DNA of 64,000 nucleotides from Channa striata (GCA_033026295.1 CM065175.1:2903501-2967500); one strand, 5' to 3'. Positions 44,136 through 55,600 are shown, numbered from the stretch's first letter. A program made the numbers and translations. Notes: generated from the sequence alone by a model not told the origin.

Positions 44136-45287
44136 TTAGTTGCTCAGTGTCCAATCCAGAAACTCCGATGGCAGCTCGGGTTTGTTGCGCCTGATGGTGC
44201 CCAGCAAAGACAGGTTGTTGCGGTGGAGCTCGCTCGCGAGACCGTAGGACGTGAAGAAGTTGTCGCACGTGACCAGGCGATGCTCCAGCCCCCGAGTCAG
44301 GTCCATCACGACCCGCGCGGCGAGGTTCTTCTTTGGCGCGCCCGAGGGACCGGGTCTGCCGGTGTACGCCTGGAGGATTCCAGGCGTAGCTAGTTTTTGC
44401 GACTGGTCAGTCAGGGGAGGCTAGGTGCAACGTACCGTACCTTTAAAGGGAACCATGCGTTCATCCACCGTCACGTCGGGACCGGGTTCGTAGAGGGCAG
44501 GGAGCCGCTCGCACCACATCTCCCACACCTCTCGGATGGCGGCCAGTTTGGCCGAAGACCTCTCGCCGGTGCGCCTCGACTCCCGGTCATCGAAACTCAG
44601 CGTTTTCGAGTGGCGGTAGAACTCTTTCAGAGACATGGTCGCCCTGAAAATCGCCCTCCCGCACTCCACGTTCCACAGGCTAGCGGCCGTTTCGCCTCGG
44701 GATGGGTACATGCCCGCCAAGATCAGAAGACCCATGTAGGCCCTCAGGTCTGTTTCATCCATCAGGTTCCAGTTCTGCGGGCCGTGCGTCCTCGAGCCCT
44801 TTCGGTTGGTCGCCAGCAAAACGAGCTTCTTTAGCTCCGCGGTGAAAAACAGCAGAAAAGAGGACAGTATGTCCCGGGCGCCGGCGGTCGCCTCCGCCGT
44901 GGGACCGACGGGGTATCTGGGCACGTCATCTCCTACATCATCTCCTACTTCTTCTTCTTCTTCATCATCCCCTACTTCTTCATCGTCCCCTACTTCTTCA
45001 CCGTCCCCTTCACCTTTCCCTTCTTCTTCTCCTGCTTGTACCTCTGTTTCTATTTCTTCTCCTCCTTGGTCTCCATCACCTTCACCGCTATCTGCACGTT
45101 CACGGTCATCGTGTGTATTATCGGTCATGTCGGACCCCGTCTCGCCGGCCGACAGATTATCGCTATCGTCTTCTGGGTCCGAAGAGGACTCATCTGTGCG
45201 TGGCTCTTCCCGGTCGGGTCGAGCGAATATCCGATCCAATTTGCGTTTCGCTTTGGCTACCTGAATGGCCGTGAAATACTGCGACAT
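44136..45287 (-). pseudogene. piggyBac-type transposase, internally deleted and C-terminally truncated
   Basis: It starts at 45287 (MSQYFTAIQVAKAKRK) with a long acidic tract. The DDE_Tnp_1_7 core follows: ETDLRAYMGLLILAGMYPSR, VTVDERMVPFKG (first catalytic Asp) and, after a break at about 44420 that removes roughly 30 codons, LQAYTGRPGPSGAPKKN and VTCDNFFTSYGL (second Asp). The frame stops at 44136 after LDWTLSN, at the edge of the inverted-repeat arm, so the third Asp and the Cys-rich C-terminal domain are missing. It cannot catalyse transposition. Its place inside the viral block, with piggyBac-type ends at 22761, 49107 and 63040, is the basis for calling this a piggyBac-herpesvirus fusion element. 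Confidence 0.9.
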
Positions 45288-45319
45288 GGCGCGCCTCTTA
45301 CCATCCGAGCCACGCGAGC

Positions 45320-45455
45320 CCTTTCTAGCTGCGGTCGGACCTTTCTATCTGCGGTCGTACCTTTCCATTTGCGGTCGGACCTTTCCAGGGGCGGTCGGAG
45401 CTTTCTATCGGCGGTCTGAGCTTTCTATCGGCGGTCGGACCGTTCAAGCAGGCGG
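45320..45455. repeat. Variant minisatellite (GCGGTCGGACCTTTC type) at a divergent promoter
   Basis: Five to six units of about 21 bp, GCGGTCGGACCTTTCTATCT and variants. They share GGTCGGAC with the other clusters but have a different second half. They lie between the divergent transposase and CARD-CARD genes, the position expected for a shared promoter. Confidence 0.85.
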
Positions 45456-45674
45456 GCGCTTTTCTCTGCCGCGGTGCAGCTCCGGCCAACCCACTGATTC
45501 CACTAGGCTTAGGAGACGCGATCTCTCTCACCAATAAATACTCCCCAGGTGTGGTGGTTTAACACTGCGCTGCATGGTCGCACGTTGTTTGTGTGATACC
45601 TGTGAATCAATAGCGCCCGCAGATCTCCCAGTACCCGCAGCCATCGCCTGCAACCAAAACCCAGTTCCGACGCC

Positions 45675-46487
45675 ATGAGTGACGCGAGCTTCTGGGGAAA
45701 CCACAAGGACGACAGGGACTTTTTGGAAAAATGCACGACATAGCCGAAAGACACACGTTTGTGGAGGGCCTGCTGGACTACTGGGAGGGGATGATGCTGC
45801 CCGAAGCCCCTCGCTATGAGCGTGGTTCGACTAATCCGGTCAGGTACATGCGCGAAATGGTAGCGCTGTGCCTGGCGACGGAGGACTACGCGAGAAGCTT
45901 TCTGGTCATTCTGAAAACTGTGAACCCCTGCCTATTCGAGGACCTGGTAGAACGAGGCCCCCAGGGAAAGATGGGTGAGTACATATGTAACAGCAGTAAA
46001 TGAGCGCTGTTGTTCTTTTCTAAAACCAATGGTTGTGATTGAAATCCCGTGAAATCACGTTTCTCTCCGGTGTCTGTTTTTAGTCAGAAAAGAGCCTCCC
46101 CCTCAGATGCATCTGACAGCGAAGGTCAAAAGTGTGCTACGGGAGCAAGGCCCGGAGGGAGGCGTGTTACATCAGTCTATCCTGAACCCCGAGAACCACG
46201 GTCGGATCGCATCCTCGAGCATCATGTCCGCGCTGGACGTGCTGATACGACACGATCTAATTCTACCCGAGGAGACGTACGAGGTCACGCTGCCCATGGG
46301 TAAGGGAAACCCGGACGAGGCCTGTCGATTCCAGAGGTCGCTCTGCGAAAGCCCTGGCGTCGGCGACAAAACCCGGCGCTTCGTAGGCTTGGTCGTTGCT
46401 TCGTACAATGTGCACGTCTTTGGGCCCGCGTTTCGACGCTTCGTGAACCCGGGCCAGGTACTCGGGCCCGTCTTTGACGCTCTGTGA
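45675..46487 (+). pseudogene. Two-CARD protein with a GT-AG intron, early frameshift
   Basis: ATG at 45675 (MSDASFWGNHKDDRDFLEK). An extra base in an A-run near 45730 breaks the frame. The next frame gives a CARD-like domain (FVEGLLDYWEGMMLPEA, VRYMREMVALCLATEDYA, FLVILKTVNPCLFEDL). A donor GTGAGT at 45975 and an acceptor TTTTTAG at 46083 define a 109-bp intron that keeps phase. Exon 2 (46084-46487) carries a second CARD-like domain (SALDVLIRHDLILPEETYE, GDKTRRFVGLVVASYNVHVF). AATAAA lies at 46581-46586. Known role: CARD-CARD contacts in innate immune and apoptotic signalling. The intron suggests capture of a host gene as DNA rather than as a spliced transcript. The source family is not resolved. 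Confidence 0.6.
45975..46083 (+). other. Predicted spliceosomal intron in the CARD-CARD gene
   Basis: GTGAGT donor, pyrimidine-rich 3' part and TAG acceptor. Length is 109 bp. Joining the flanks keeps the reading frame through the Val codon split by the intron. Confidence 0.6.
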
Positions 46488-46580
46488 GCCCAGACGACGT
46501 TTGTGCAACCAACATACATAAGTTTTGGCGTGGTGTGTGTTGCCGCCCGTGGTTTCATTTCTCTGTACCTCTGTCGGTGT

Positions 46581-46586
46581 AATAAA
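46581..46586 (+). terminator. Polyadenylation signal of the CARD-CARD gene
   Basis: AATAAA about 95 bp after the stop codon and just before satellite DNA begins at 46618. Confidence 0.7.
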
Positions 46587-46617
46587 CAGACACGTTTGTA
46601 CGACAGTATGTGTTTTT

Positions 46618-48293
46618 TATTTAGGCTAAATAAGAAGGCAGACACAGTTTTATTTGAGTTTGGTGCAGAATTTGTTAAATCCAAGTTTGGCTCCAAAACA
46701 GCATTTTCTCGCTGAGAAAAAGCGATTGCGAGCATAAAAATGCTGGAATTACATGCATTTACTGTCTTTTAAGGAAACATCCCACAAGTTTATTTATATG
46801 TTCTGCTGAGTAGATTTAGGCTAAATAAGAAGGCAGACACAGGTTTATTTGAGTTTGGTGCAGACATCGTTAAATACAAGCTGGGCTCCAAAACAACATT
46901 TTCTTGCTGATAAAAGGCGATTGCGAGCATAAAAGGATGCTGGAATTACATGCATTTACTGTCTTTTAAGGAAACATCCCACAAGCTTATTTTCAGTCTC
47001 TCCTTAGTAGATTTAGGCTAAATAAGAAGGCAGACACAGTTTTATTTGAGTTTGGTGCAGAAATTGTTAAATCCAAGTTTGGCTCCAAAACAGCATTTTC
47101 TCGCTGAGAAAAGGCGATTGCAAGCTTGAATTACATGCATTTACTGTCTTTTAAGGAAACATCCCACAAGCTTATTTTCAGTCTCTCCTGAGTGGCTTTA
47201 GGCTAAATAAGAAGGCAGACACAGTTTTATTTGAGTTTGGTGCAGACATTGTTAAATATAAGCTTGGCTCTAAAACAACAATTTCTCGCTGAAAAAAGGC
47301 GACTGCGAGCATAAAAGGATGCTGGAATTACATGCATTTACTGTCTTTTAAGGAAACATCCCACAACCTTATTTATATGTTCTGCCGAGTTGATTTAGGC
47401 TAAATAAGAAGGCAGACACAGTTTTCTTTTAGTTTGGTGCAGAAATTGTTAAATAGAAGATTGGCTCCAAAACAGCATTTTCTAGCTTAGAAAAGGCGAT
47501 TACCAGCATAAAAGGATGCTGGAATTACATGCATTTACTCTCTTTTAAGAAAACATCCCACAAGCTTATTTTCAGTCTCTCCTGAGTGAATTTAGGCCAA
47601 ATAAGAAGGCAGACACAGGTTTATCTGAGTTTGGTGCAGAAATTATTAAATACAAGCTTGGCTCCAAAACGACATTTTCTCGCTGAGAAAAGGCTGGAAT
47701 TACATGCATTTACTCTCTTTTAAGAAAACATCCTTAAAAGGCTTATTTTTGATTTATTACATGCATTTACTGTAGTTTAAGCTTGGAAACATCCTCGCTG
47801 AGAAAAGGCAATGCTTATTTATTTTATGTTTTGCTGAGTAGATTTAGGCTAAATAAGAAGGCAGACACAGTTTTATTTGAGTTTGGTGCAGAAATTGTTA
47901 AATACAAGCTTGGCTCCAAAACAGCATTTTCTCGCTGATAAAAGGCGATTGCGAGCATAAAAGGATGCGTAAATTACATGCATTTACTGTCTTTTAAGGA
48001 AACATCCCACAAGCTTATTTTCAGTCTCTCCTGAGTGAATTTAGGCTAAATAAGAAGGCAGACACAGTTTTATTTGAGTTTGGTGCAGAAATTGTTAAAT
48101 ACAAGCTTGGCTCCAAAACAGCATTTTCTCGCTGAGTAAAAGCTTGCGAACATAAAAGGATGCTGGTATTACATGCATTTACTGTCTTTTAACAAAACAT
48201 CCCACAAGCTTATTTATATGTTCTGCTGGGTAAATTTAGGCTAAATAAGAAGGCAAACAGTTTTATTTGAGTTTGGTGCAGAAATTGTTAAAT
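46618..48293 (+). repeat. 197-bp satellite, first array (about 8-9 units)
   Basis: Tandem monomers with successive 'ttaggctaaataagaaggca' starts spaced 195-197 bp. Units carry the 'gttaaata' and 'ggctcc' variants. One unit near 47690-47820 is rearranged. The array ends abruptly at 'gttaaata' against GC-rich sequence. Confidence 0.95.
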
Positions 48294-48530
48294 ACCCCTC
48301 ATGCCACCCTGTTCTCACACGGGGAATGCTGGGAGAAAGAGAAAGAGCAGGAGGGGGGGGTGTTTTTAAATCGCTAACCGCCTTTAGCTCTAGGCCCAGA
48401 GAGCGAGAGGGGGGGAAGGGAGCCGTATTCGACACGGGGGAGTTGGCCCAAAAGTCGTTTATTTTGGGCTGTTCACGCACCCTCTACCTCGCGCGTCCAC
48501 CGGGGGGCTGTTTCCCCGCGCATGCGCGTC

Positions 48531-48561
<31 letters not shown>

Positions 48562-48734
48562 CTTTCTCTCATCTCTCCTCCCCCATATCACCCCATCTGT
48601 CCTCCCCCCATCTCTCCTCCTCCGCCATCTATTCTCCCCCCTTCTCGACCCACCCCGGTCCGCGCATGCGCTTCAGTCTCTCTCTCTCTCTCTCTCTCGC
48701 TCTCTCGCTCTCTCGCTCTCTCGCTCTCTCGAGT
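48294..48734. other. GC-rich segment with (TC)n runs
   Basis: Unique-looking GC-rich sequence with long CT tracts (48534-48562 and 48676-48730) and two 'gcatgcgc' words. No gene is supported; open frames are low-complexity Ser/Leu or Arg. It probably belongs to the element's terminal region. Confidence 0.5.
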
Positions 48735-49074
48735 CAGGCCCCGAGAAGGTCCTCTATCCCGATGTCCCGGGGTTCGCCAGGCCCCTAGGAGATGGCGCGC
48801 CCGGCCTGTGAGGAGTCAATGTCCGAGAATGTACTCTCTATCCTGGGGTCCCCGAGTTCCCGCAGCAGACGCACAGAGTCTGAGCTCGAGGAATCTCCCG
48901 GGTCAAGGGGTCCCTCAGACCCCCCAGCGGAGGGGATGTCTGGAGAGTCCCCCAGACCCTCCCAGCGGAGTGGACTTGGGTAAGCTCTGGTTGAGCGGGC
49001 GGGGTCACTCTGACCCCGCAGCGCAGGGGGCGTCGGGAAGGTCCGCTGCAACGGGCGGGGTCCCTCAGACCCCC
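48735..49074. repeat. GC-rich terminal repeat block, inverted
   Basis: The reverse complement shares words with 63070-64000 ('gggtctgagggaccccgcc', 'agcggaccttacc') and with 22840-23160 ('gggcctggcgaacc', 'gggatagagg'). It leads into the opposite-facing terminal inverted repeat. Confidence 0.8.
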
Positions 49075-49107
49075 GAGTCAACACCCAAAGAGTGTGCAGT
49101 GCAAGGG
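49075..49107 (-). mobile_element. Right terminal inverted repeat of the piggyBac-type element
   Basis: The reverse complement begins CCCTTGCACTGCACACTC and ends GTGTTGAC, matching 22761 and 63040. It is followed by TTAT (49108-49111), then satellite sequence that in the unbroken monomer would read TTAA, as expected of a piggyBac target with one changed base. Confidence 0.85.
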
Positions 49108-49111
49108 TTAT

Positions 49112-49558
49112 AAGACAGTAAATGCATGTAATTCAAGCTCGCAATCGCCTTTTCTCAGTGAGAAAATGCTGTTTTGGAGCCAAGCTTGTATTTAACAATA
49201 TCTGCACCAAATTAAACAAAACTGTGTTTGCCCTCTTATTTAGCCTAAATCCACCCAGGAGAGATTGAAAACAAGCTTGTGCGATGTTTCCTCAAAAGAC
49301 AGTAATTCCAGAATCCTTTTATGCTCGCAATCGCCTTTCCGCAGCGAGGAAATGCTGTTTTGAAGCCAAGCTTGTATTTAACAATTTCTGCACCAAACTA
49401 AAATAAAACTGTGTCTGCCTTCTTATTTAGCCTAAATCCACTAAGGAGAGATGGAAAAAAAGCTTGTGGGATGTTTCCTTAAAAGACAGTAAATGCATGT
49501 AATTCCAGCATCCTTTTATGCTCGCAATCGCCTTTTCTCAGCGAGGAAAAGCTGTTTT
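49112..49558 (-). repeat. 197-bp satellite, inverted units before the gap
   Basis: Two and a half monomers in reverse orientation relative to both other arrays. The first keeps the 'ggagcc...atttaac' variant. Confidence 0.95.
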
Positions 49559-49658
49559 NNNNNNNNNNNNNNNNNNNNNNNNNNNNNNNNNNNNNNNNNN
49601 NNNNNNNNNNNNNNNNNNNNNNNNNNNNNNNNNNNNNNNNNNNNNNNNNNNNNNNNNN
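49559..49658. other. Assembly gap (100 N)
   Basis: Exactly 100 N. Satellite orientation flips across it, so order and distance on the two sides are not proven. Confidence 1.
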
Positions 49659-52600
49659 GCTTCAAAACAGCATTTTCTCGCTGAGAAAAGGCGATTGCGA
49701 GCATAAAAGGATGCTTGAATTACATGCATTTACTGTCTTTTAAGGAAACATCCCCCAAGCTTATTTTCAGTCTCTCCTGGGTGGATTTAGGCTAAATAAG
49801 AAGTCAGACACAGTTTTATTTGACTTTGGTGCAGAAATTGTTCAATACAAGCTTGGCTTCAAAACAGCATTTTCTTGCTGAGAAAAGGCGATTGTGAACA
49901 TAAAAGGATGCTTAAATTACATGCATTTACTGTCTTTTAAGGAAACATCCCACAAGCTTGTTTTTATGTTCTGCTGACTGGATTTAGGCTAAATAAGAAG
50001 GCAGACACAGTTTTATTTGACTTTGGTGCAGAAATTGTTCAATACAAGCTTTACTTCAAAACAGCATTTTCTCGATGAGAAAGGGCGATTGCGAGCATAA
50101 AAGGATGCTTGAATTACATGCATTTACTGTCTTTTAAGGAAACATCCCACAAGCTTATTTTCAGTCTCTCCTGAGTGGATTTAGGCTAAATAAGAAGGCA
50201 GACACAGTTTTATTTGAGTTTGGTGCAGAAATTGTTCAATACAAGCTTGGCTTCAAAACAGCATTTTCTCGCTGAGAAAAGGCGATTATGAGCATAAAAG
50301 GATGCTTGAATTACATGCATTTACTGTCTTTTAAGCAAACATCCCACAAGCTTATTTTTATGTTCTGCTGAATGGATTTAGGCTAAATAATAAGGCAGAC
50401 AAAATTTTATTTGACTTTGGTGCAGAAATTGTTCAATACAAGCTTGGCTTCAAAACAGCATTTCTCGCTGAGAAAAGGCGATTGCGAGCATAAAAGGATG
50501 CTTGAATTACATGCATTTACTGTCTTTTAAGGAAACATCCCACAAGCTTATTTTCAGTCTCTCCTGGGTGGATTTAGACTAAATAAGAAGGCAGACACAG
50601 TTTTATTTGAGTTTGGTGCAGAAATTGTTCAATACAAGCTTGGCTTCAAAACAGCATTTTCTCGCTGAGAAAAGGCGATTGCGAGCATACAAGGATGCTT
50701 GAATTACATGCATTTACTGTATTTTAAGGAAACATCCCAGAAGCTTGTTTGTATGTTCTGCTGACTGGATTTAGGCTAAATAAGAAGTCAGACACAGTTT
50801 TATTTGACTTTGGTGCAGAAATTGTTCAATACAAGCTTGGCTTCAAAACAGCATTTTCTTGCTGAGAAAAGGCGATTGCGAGCATAAAAGGATGCTTAAA
50901 TTACATGCATTTACTGTCTTTTAAGGAAACATCCCACAAGCTTGTTTTTATGTTCTGCTGACTGGATTTAGGCTAAATAAGAAGGCAGACACAGTTTTAT
51001 TTGACTTTGGTGCAGAAATTGTTCAATACAAGCTTTACTTCAAAACAGCATTTTCTCGATGAGAAAGGGCGATTGCGAGAATAAAAGGATGCTTGAATTA
51101 CATGCATTTACTGTCTTTTAAGGAAACATCCCACAAGCTTGTTGTTATGTTCTGCTGACTGGATTTAGGCTAAATAAGAAGTCAGACACAGTTTTATTTG
51201 AGTTTGGAGCAGAAATTGTTCAATACAAGCTTGGCTTCAAAACAGCATTTCTCGCTGAGAAAAGGCGATTGCGAGCATAAAAGGATGCTTGACTTACATG
51301 CATTTACTTTCTTTTAAGGAAACATCCCAAAAGCTTATTTTCAGTCTCTCCTGGGTGGATTTAGACTAAATAAGAAGGCAGACACAGTTTTATTTGAGTT
51401 TGGTGCAGAAATTGTTCAATACAAGCTTGGCTTCAAAACAGCATTTTCTCGCTGAGAAAAGGCGATTGCGAGCATAAGAGGATGCTTGAATTACATGCAT
51501 TTACTGTATTTTAAGGAAACATCCCAGAAGCTTGTTTTTATGTTCTGCTGACTGGATTTAGGCTAAATAAGAAGGCAGACACAGTTTTATTTGAGTTTGG
51601 TGCAGAAATTGTTCAATACAAGCTTGGCTTCAAAAAAGCATTTTCTCCCTGAGAAAGGGCGATTGCGAGCATACAAGGATGCTTGAATTACATGCATTTA
51701 CTGTCTTTTAAGGAAACATCCCACAAGCTTGTTGTTATGTTCTGCTGACTGGATTTAGGCTAAATAAGAAGGCAGACACAGTTTTATTTGACTTTGGTGC
51801 AGAAATTGTTCAATACAAGCTTGGCTTCAAAACAGCATTTTCTCGCTGAGAAAAGGCGATTGCGAGCATAAGAGGATGCTTGAATTACATGCATTTACTG
51901 TCTTTTAAGGAAACATCCCACAAGCTTATTTTTAGTCTCTCCTGAGTGGATTTAGGCTAAATAAGAAGGCAGACACAGTTTTATTTGAGTTTGGTGCAGA
52001 AATTGTTCAATACAAGCTTGGCTTCAAAACAGCATTTTCTCGCTGAGAAAAAGCGATTGCGAGCATGAAAGGATGCTTGAATTACATGCATTTACTGTCT
52101 TTTAAGCAAACATCCCACAAGCTTATTTTTATGTTCTGCTGAATGGATTTAGGCTAAATAATAAGGCAGACAAAATTTTATTTGACTTTGGTGCAGAAAT
52201 TGTTCAATACAAGCTTGGCTTCAAAACAGCATTTCTCGCTGAGAAAAGGCGATTCTGAGCATAAAAGGATGCTTGAATTACATGCATTTACTGTCTTTTA
52301 AGGAAACATCCCACAAGCTTATTTTCAGTCTCTCCTGGGTGGATTTAGACTAAATAAGAAGGCAGACACAGTTTTATTTGAGTTTGGTGCAGAAATTGTT
52401 CAATACAAGCTTGGCTTCAAAACAGCATTTTCTCGCTGAGAAAAGGCGATTGCGAGCATACAAGGATGCTTGAATTACATGCATTTACTGTATTTTAAGG
52501 AAACATCCCAGAAGCTTATTTTCAGTCTCTCCTGGGTGGATTTAGACTAAATAAGAAGGCAGACACAGTTTTATTTGAGTTTGGTGCAGAAATTGTTCAA

Positions 52601-55600
52601 TACAAGCTTGGCTTCAAAAAAGCATTTTCTCCCTGAGAAAGGGCGATTGCGAGCATAAAAGGATGCTTGAATTACATGCATTTACTGTCTTTTAAGGAAA
52701 CATCCCACAAGCTTGTTGTTATGTTCTGCTGACTGGATTTAGGCTAAATAAGAAGGCAGACACAGTTTTATTTGACTTTGGTGCAGAAATTGTTCAATAC
52801 AAGCTTGGCTTCAAAACAGCATTTTCTCGCTGAGAAAAGGCGATTGCGAGCATAAAAGGATGCTTGAATTACATGCATTTACTGTCTTTTAAGGAAACAT
52901 CCCACAAGCTTGTTGTTATGTTCTGCTGACTGGATTTAGGCTAAATAAGAAGTCAGACACAGTTTTATTTGAGTTTGGAGCAGAAATTGTTCAATACAAG
53001 CTTGGCTTCAAAACAGCATTTCTCGCTGAGAAAAGGCGATTGCGAGCATAAAAGGATGCTTGACTTACATGCATTTACTTTCTTTTAAGGAAACATCCCA
53101 AAAGCTTATTTTCAGTCTCTCCTGGGTGGATTTAGACTAAATAAGAAGGCAGACACAGTTTTATTTGAGTTTGGTGCAGAAATTGTTCAATACAAGCTTG
53201 GCTTCAAAACAGCATTTTCTCGCTGAGAAAAGGCGATTGCGAGCATAAGAGGATGCTTGAATTACATGCATTTACTGTATTTTAAGGAAACATCCCAGAA
53301 GCTTGTTTTTATGTTCTGCTGACTGGATTTAGGCTAAATAAGAAGGCAGACACAGTTTTATTTGAGTTTGGTGCAGAAATTGTTCAATACAAGCTTGGCT
53401 TCAAAAAAGCATTTTCTACCTGAGAAAGGGCGATTGCGAGCATAAGAGGATGCTTGAATTACATGCATTTACTGTCTTTTAAGGAAACATCCCACAAGCT
53501 TGTTGTTATGTTCTGCTGACTGGATTTAGGCTAAATAAGAAGGCAGACACAGTTTTATTTGACTTTGGTGCAGAAATTGTTCAATACAAGCTTGGCTTCA
53601 AAACAGCATTTTCTCGCTGAGAAAAGGCGATTGCGAGCATAAGAGGATGCTTGAATTACATGCATTTACTGTCTTTTAAGGAAACATCCCACAAGCTTAT
53701 TTTTAGTCTCTCCTGAGTGGATTTAGGCTAAATAAGAAGGCAGACACAGTTTTATTTGAGTTTGGTGCAGAAATTGTTCAATACAAGCTTGGCTTCAAAA
53801 CAGCATTTTCTCGCTGAGAAAAGGCGATTGAGCATAAAAGGATGCTTGAATTACATGCATTTACTGTCTTTTAAGCAAACATCCCACAAGCTTATTTTTA
53901 TGTTCTGCTGAATGGATTTAGGCTAAATAATAAGGCAGACAAAATTTTATTTGACTTTGGTGCAGAAATTGTTCAATACAAGCTTGGCTTCAAAACAGCA
54001 TTTCTCGCTGAGAAAAGGCGATTGCGAGCATAAAAGGATGCTTGAATTACATGCATTTACTGTCTTTTAAGGAAACATCCCACAAGCTTATTTTCAGTCT
54101 CTCCTGGGTGGATTTAGACTAAATAAGAAGGCAGACACAGTTTTATTTGAGTTTGGTGCAGAAATTGTTCAATACAAGCTTGGCTTCAAAACAGCATTTT
54201 CTCGCTGAGAAAAGGCGATTATGAGCATACAAGGATGCTTGAATTACATGCATTTACTGTATTTTAAGGAAACATCCCAGAAGCTTATTTTCAGTCTCTC
54301 CTGGGTGGACTTAGACTAAATAAGAAGGCAGACACAGTTTTATTTGAGTTTGGTGCAGAAATTGTTCAATACAAGCTTGGCTTCAAAAAGCATTTTCTCC
54401 TGAGAAAGGGCGATTGCGAGCATAAAAGGATGCTTGAATTACATGCATTTACTGTCTTTTAAGGAAACATCCCACAAGCTTGTTGTTATGTTCTGCTGAC
54501 TGGATTTAGGCTAAATAAGAAGGCAGACACAGTTTTATTTGACTTTGGTGCAGAAATTGTTCAATACAAGCTTGGCTTCAAAACAGCATTTTCTCGCTGA
54601 GAAAAGGCGATTGCGAGCATAAAAGGATGCTTGAATTACATGCATTTACTGTCTTTTAAGGAAACATCCCCCAAGCTTATTTTCAGTCTCTCCTGGGTGG
54701 ATTTAGGCTAAATAAGAAGTCAGAGACAGTTTTATTTGAGTTTGGAGCAGAAATTGTTCAATACAAGCTTGGCTTCAAAACAGCATTTCTCGCTGAGAAA
54801 AGGCGATTGCGAGCATAAAAGGATGCTTGACTTACATGCATTTACTTTCTTTTAAGGAAACATCCCAAAAGCTTATTTTCAGTCTCTCCTGGGTGGATTT
54901 AGACTAAATAAGAAGGCAGACACAGTTTTATTTGAGTTTGGTGCAGAAATTGTTCAATACAAGCTTTGCTTCAAAACAGAATTTTCTCGCGGAGAAAAGG
55001 CGATTGCGAGCATAAAAGGATGCTTGATTTACATGCATTTACTGTCTTTTAAGGAAACATCCCACAAGCTTGTTGTTATGTTCTGCTGACTGGATTTAGG
55101 CTAAATAAGAAGGCAGACACAGTTTTATTTGAGTTTGGTGCTGAAATTGTTCAATACAAGCTTGGCTTCAAAACAGCATTTTCTCGCTGAGAAAAGGCGA
55201 TTGCGAGCATAAGAGGATGCTTGAATTACATGCATTTACTGTATTTTAAGGAAACATCCCAGAAGCTTGTTTTTATGTTCTGCTGACTGGATTTAGGCTA
55301 AATAAGAAGGCAGACACAGTTTTATTTTAGTTTGGTGCAGAAATTGTTCAATACAAGCTTGGCTTCAAAACAGCATTTTCTCGCTGAGAAAAGGCGATTG
55401 CGAGCCTAAAAGGATGCTTGAATTACATGCATTTACTGTCTTTTAAGGAAACATCCCACAAGCTTATTTTCAGTCTCTCCTGAGTGGATTTAGGCTAAAT
55501 AAGAAGGCAGACACAGTTTTATTTGAGTTTGGTGCAGAAATTGTTCAATACAAGCTTGGCTTCAAAACAGCATTTTCTCGCTGAGAAAAGGCGATTGCGA

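Larger units (their letters stand above)
42197..44147 (+). repeat. Right arm of the large inverted repeat
   Basis: Inverted copy of 29205-30437. It contains the intact SAM-repeat gene, its polyadenylation signal, the minisatellite at 43510-44030 (absent from the left arm at the matching place) and the shared outer edge, a 'gactctcagag'/'gtgtgagggtagtcc' region. The outer end coincides with the truncated end of the piggyBac transposase gene. Confidence 0.9.

Noticed and set aside
48326..48811. 161-codon Ser/Leu-rich frame over the CT tracts
   Set aside because: Created by (TC)n microsatellites, with low complexity.
49500..49730. Open frames running through the N gap and satellite
   Set aside because: They consist of undefined bases and satellite repeat; there is no coding evidence.
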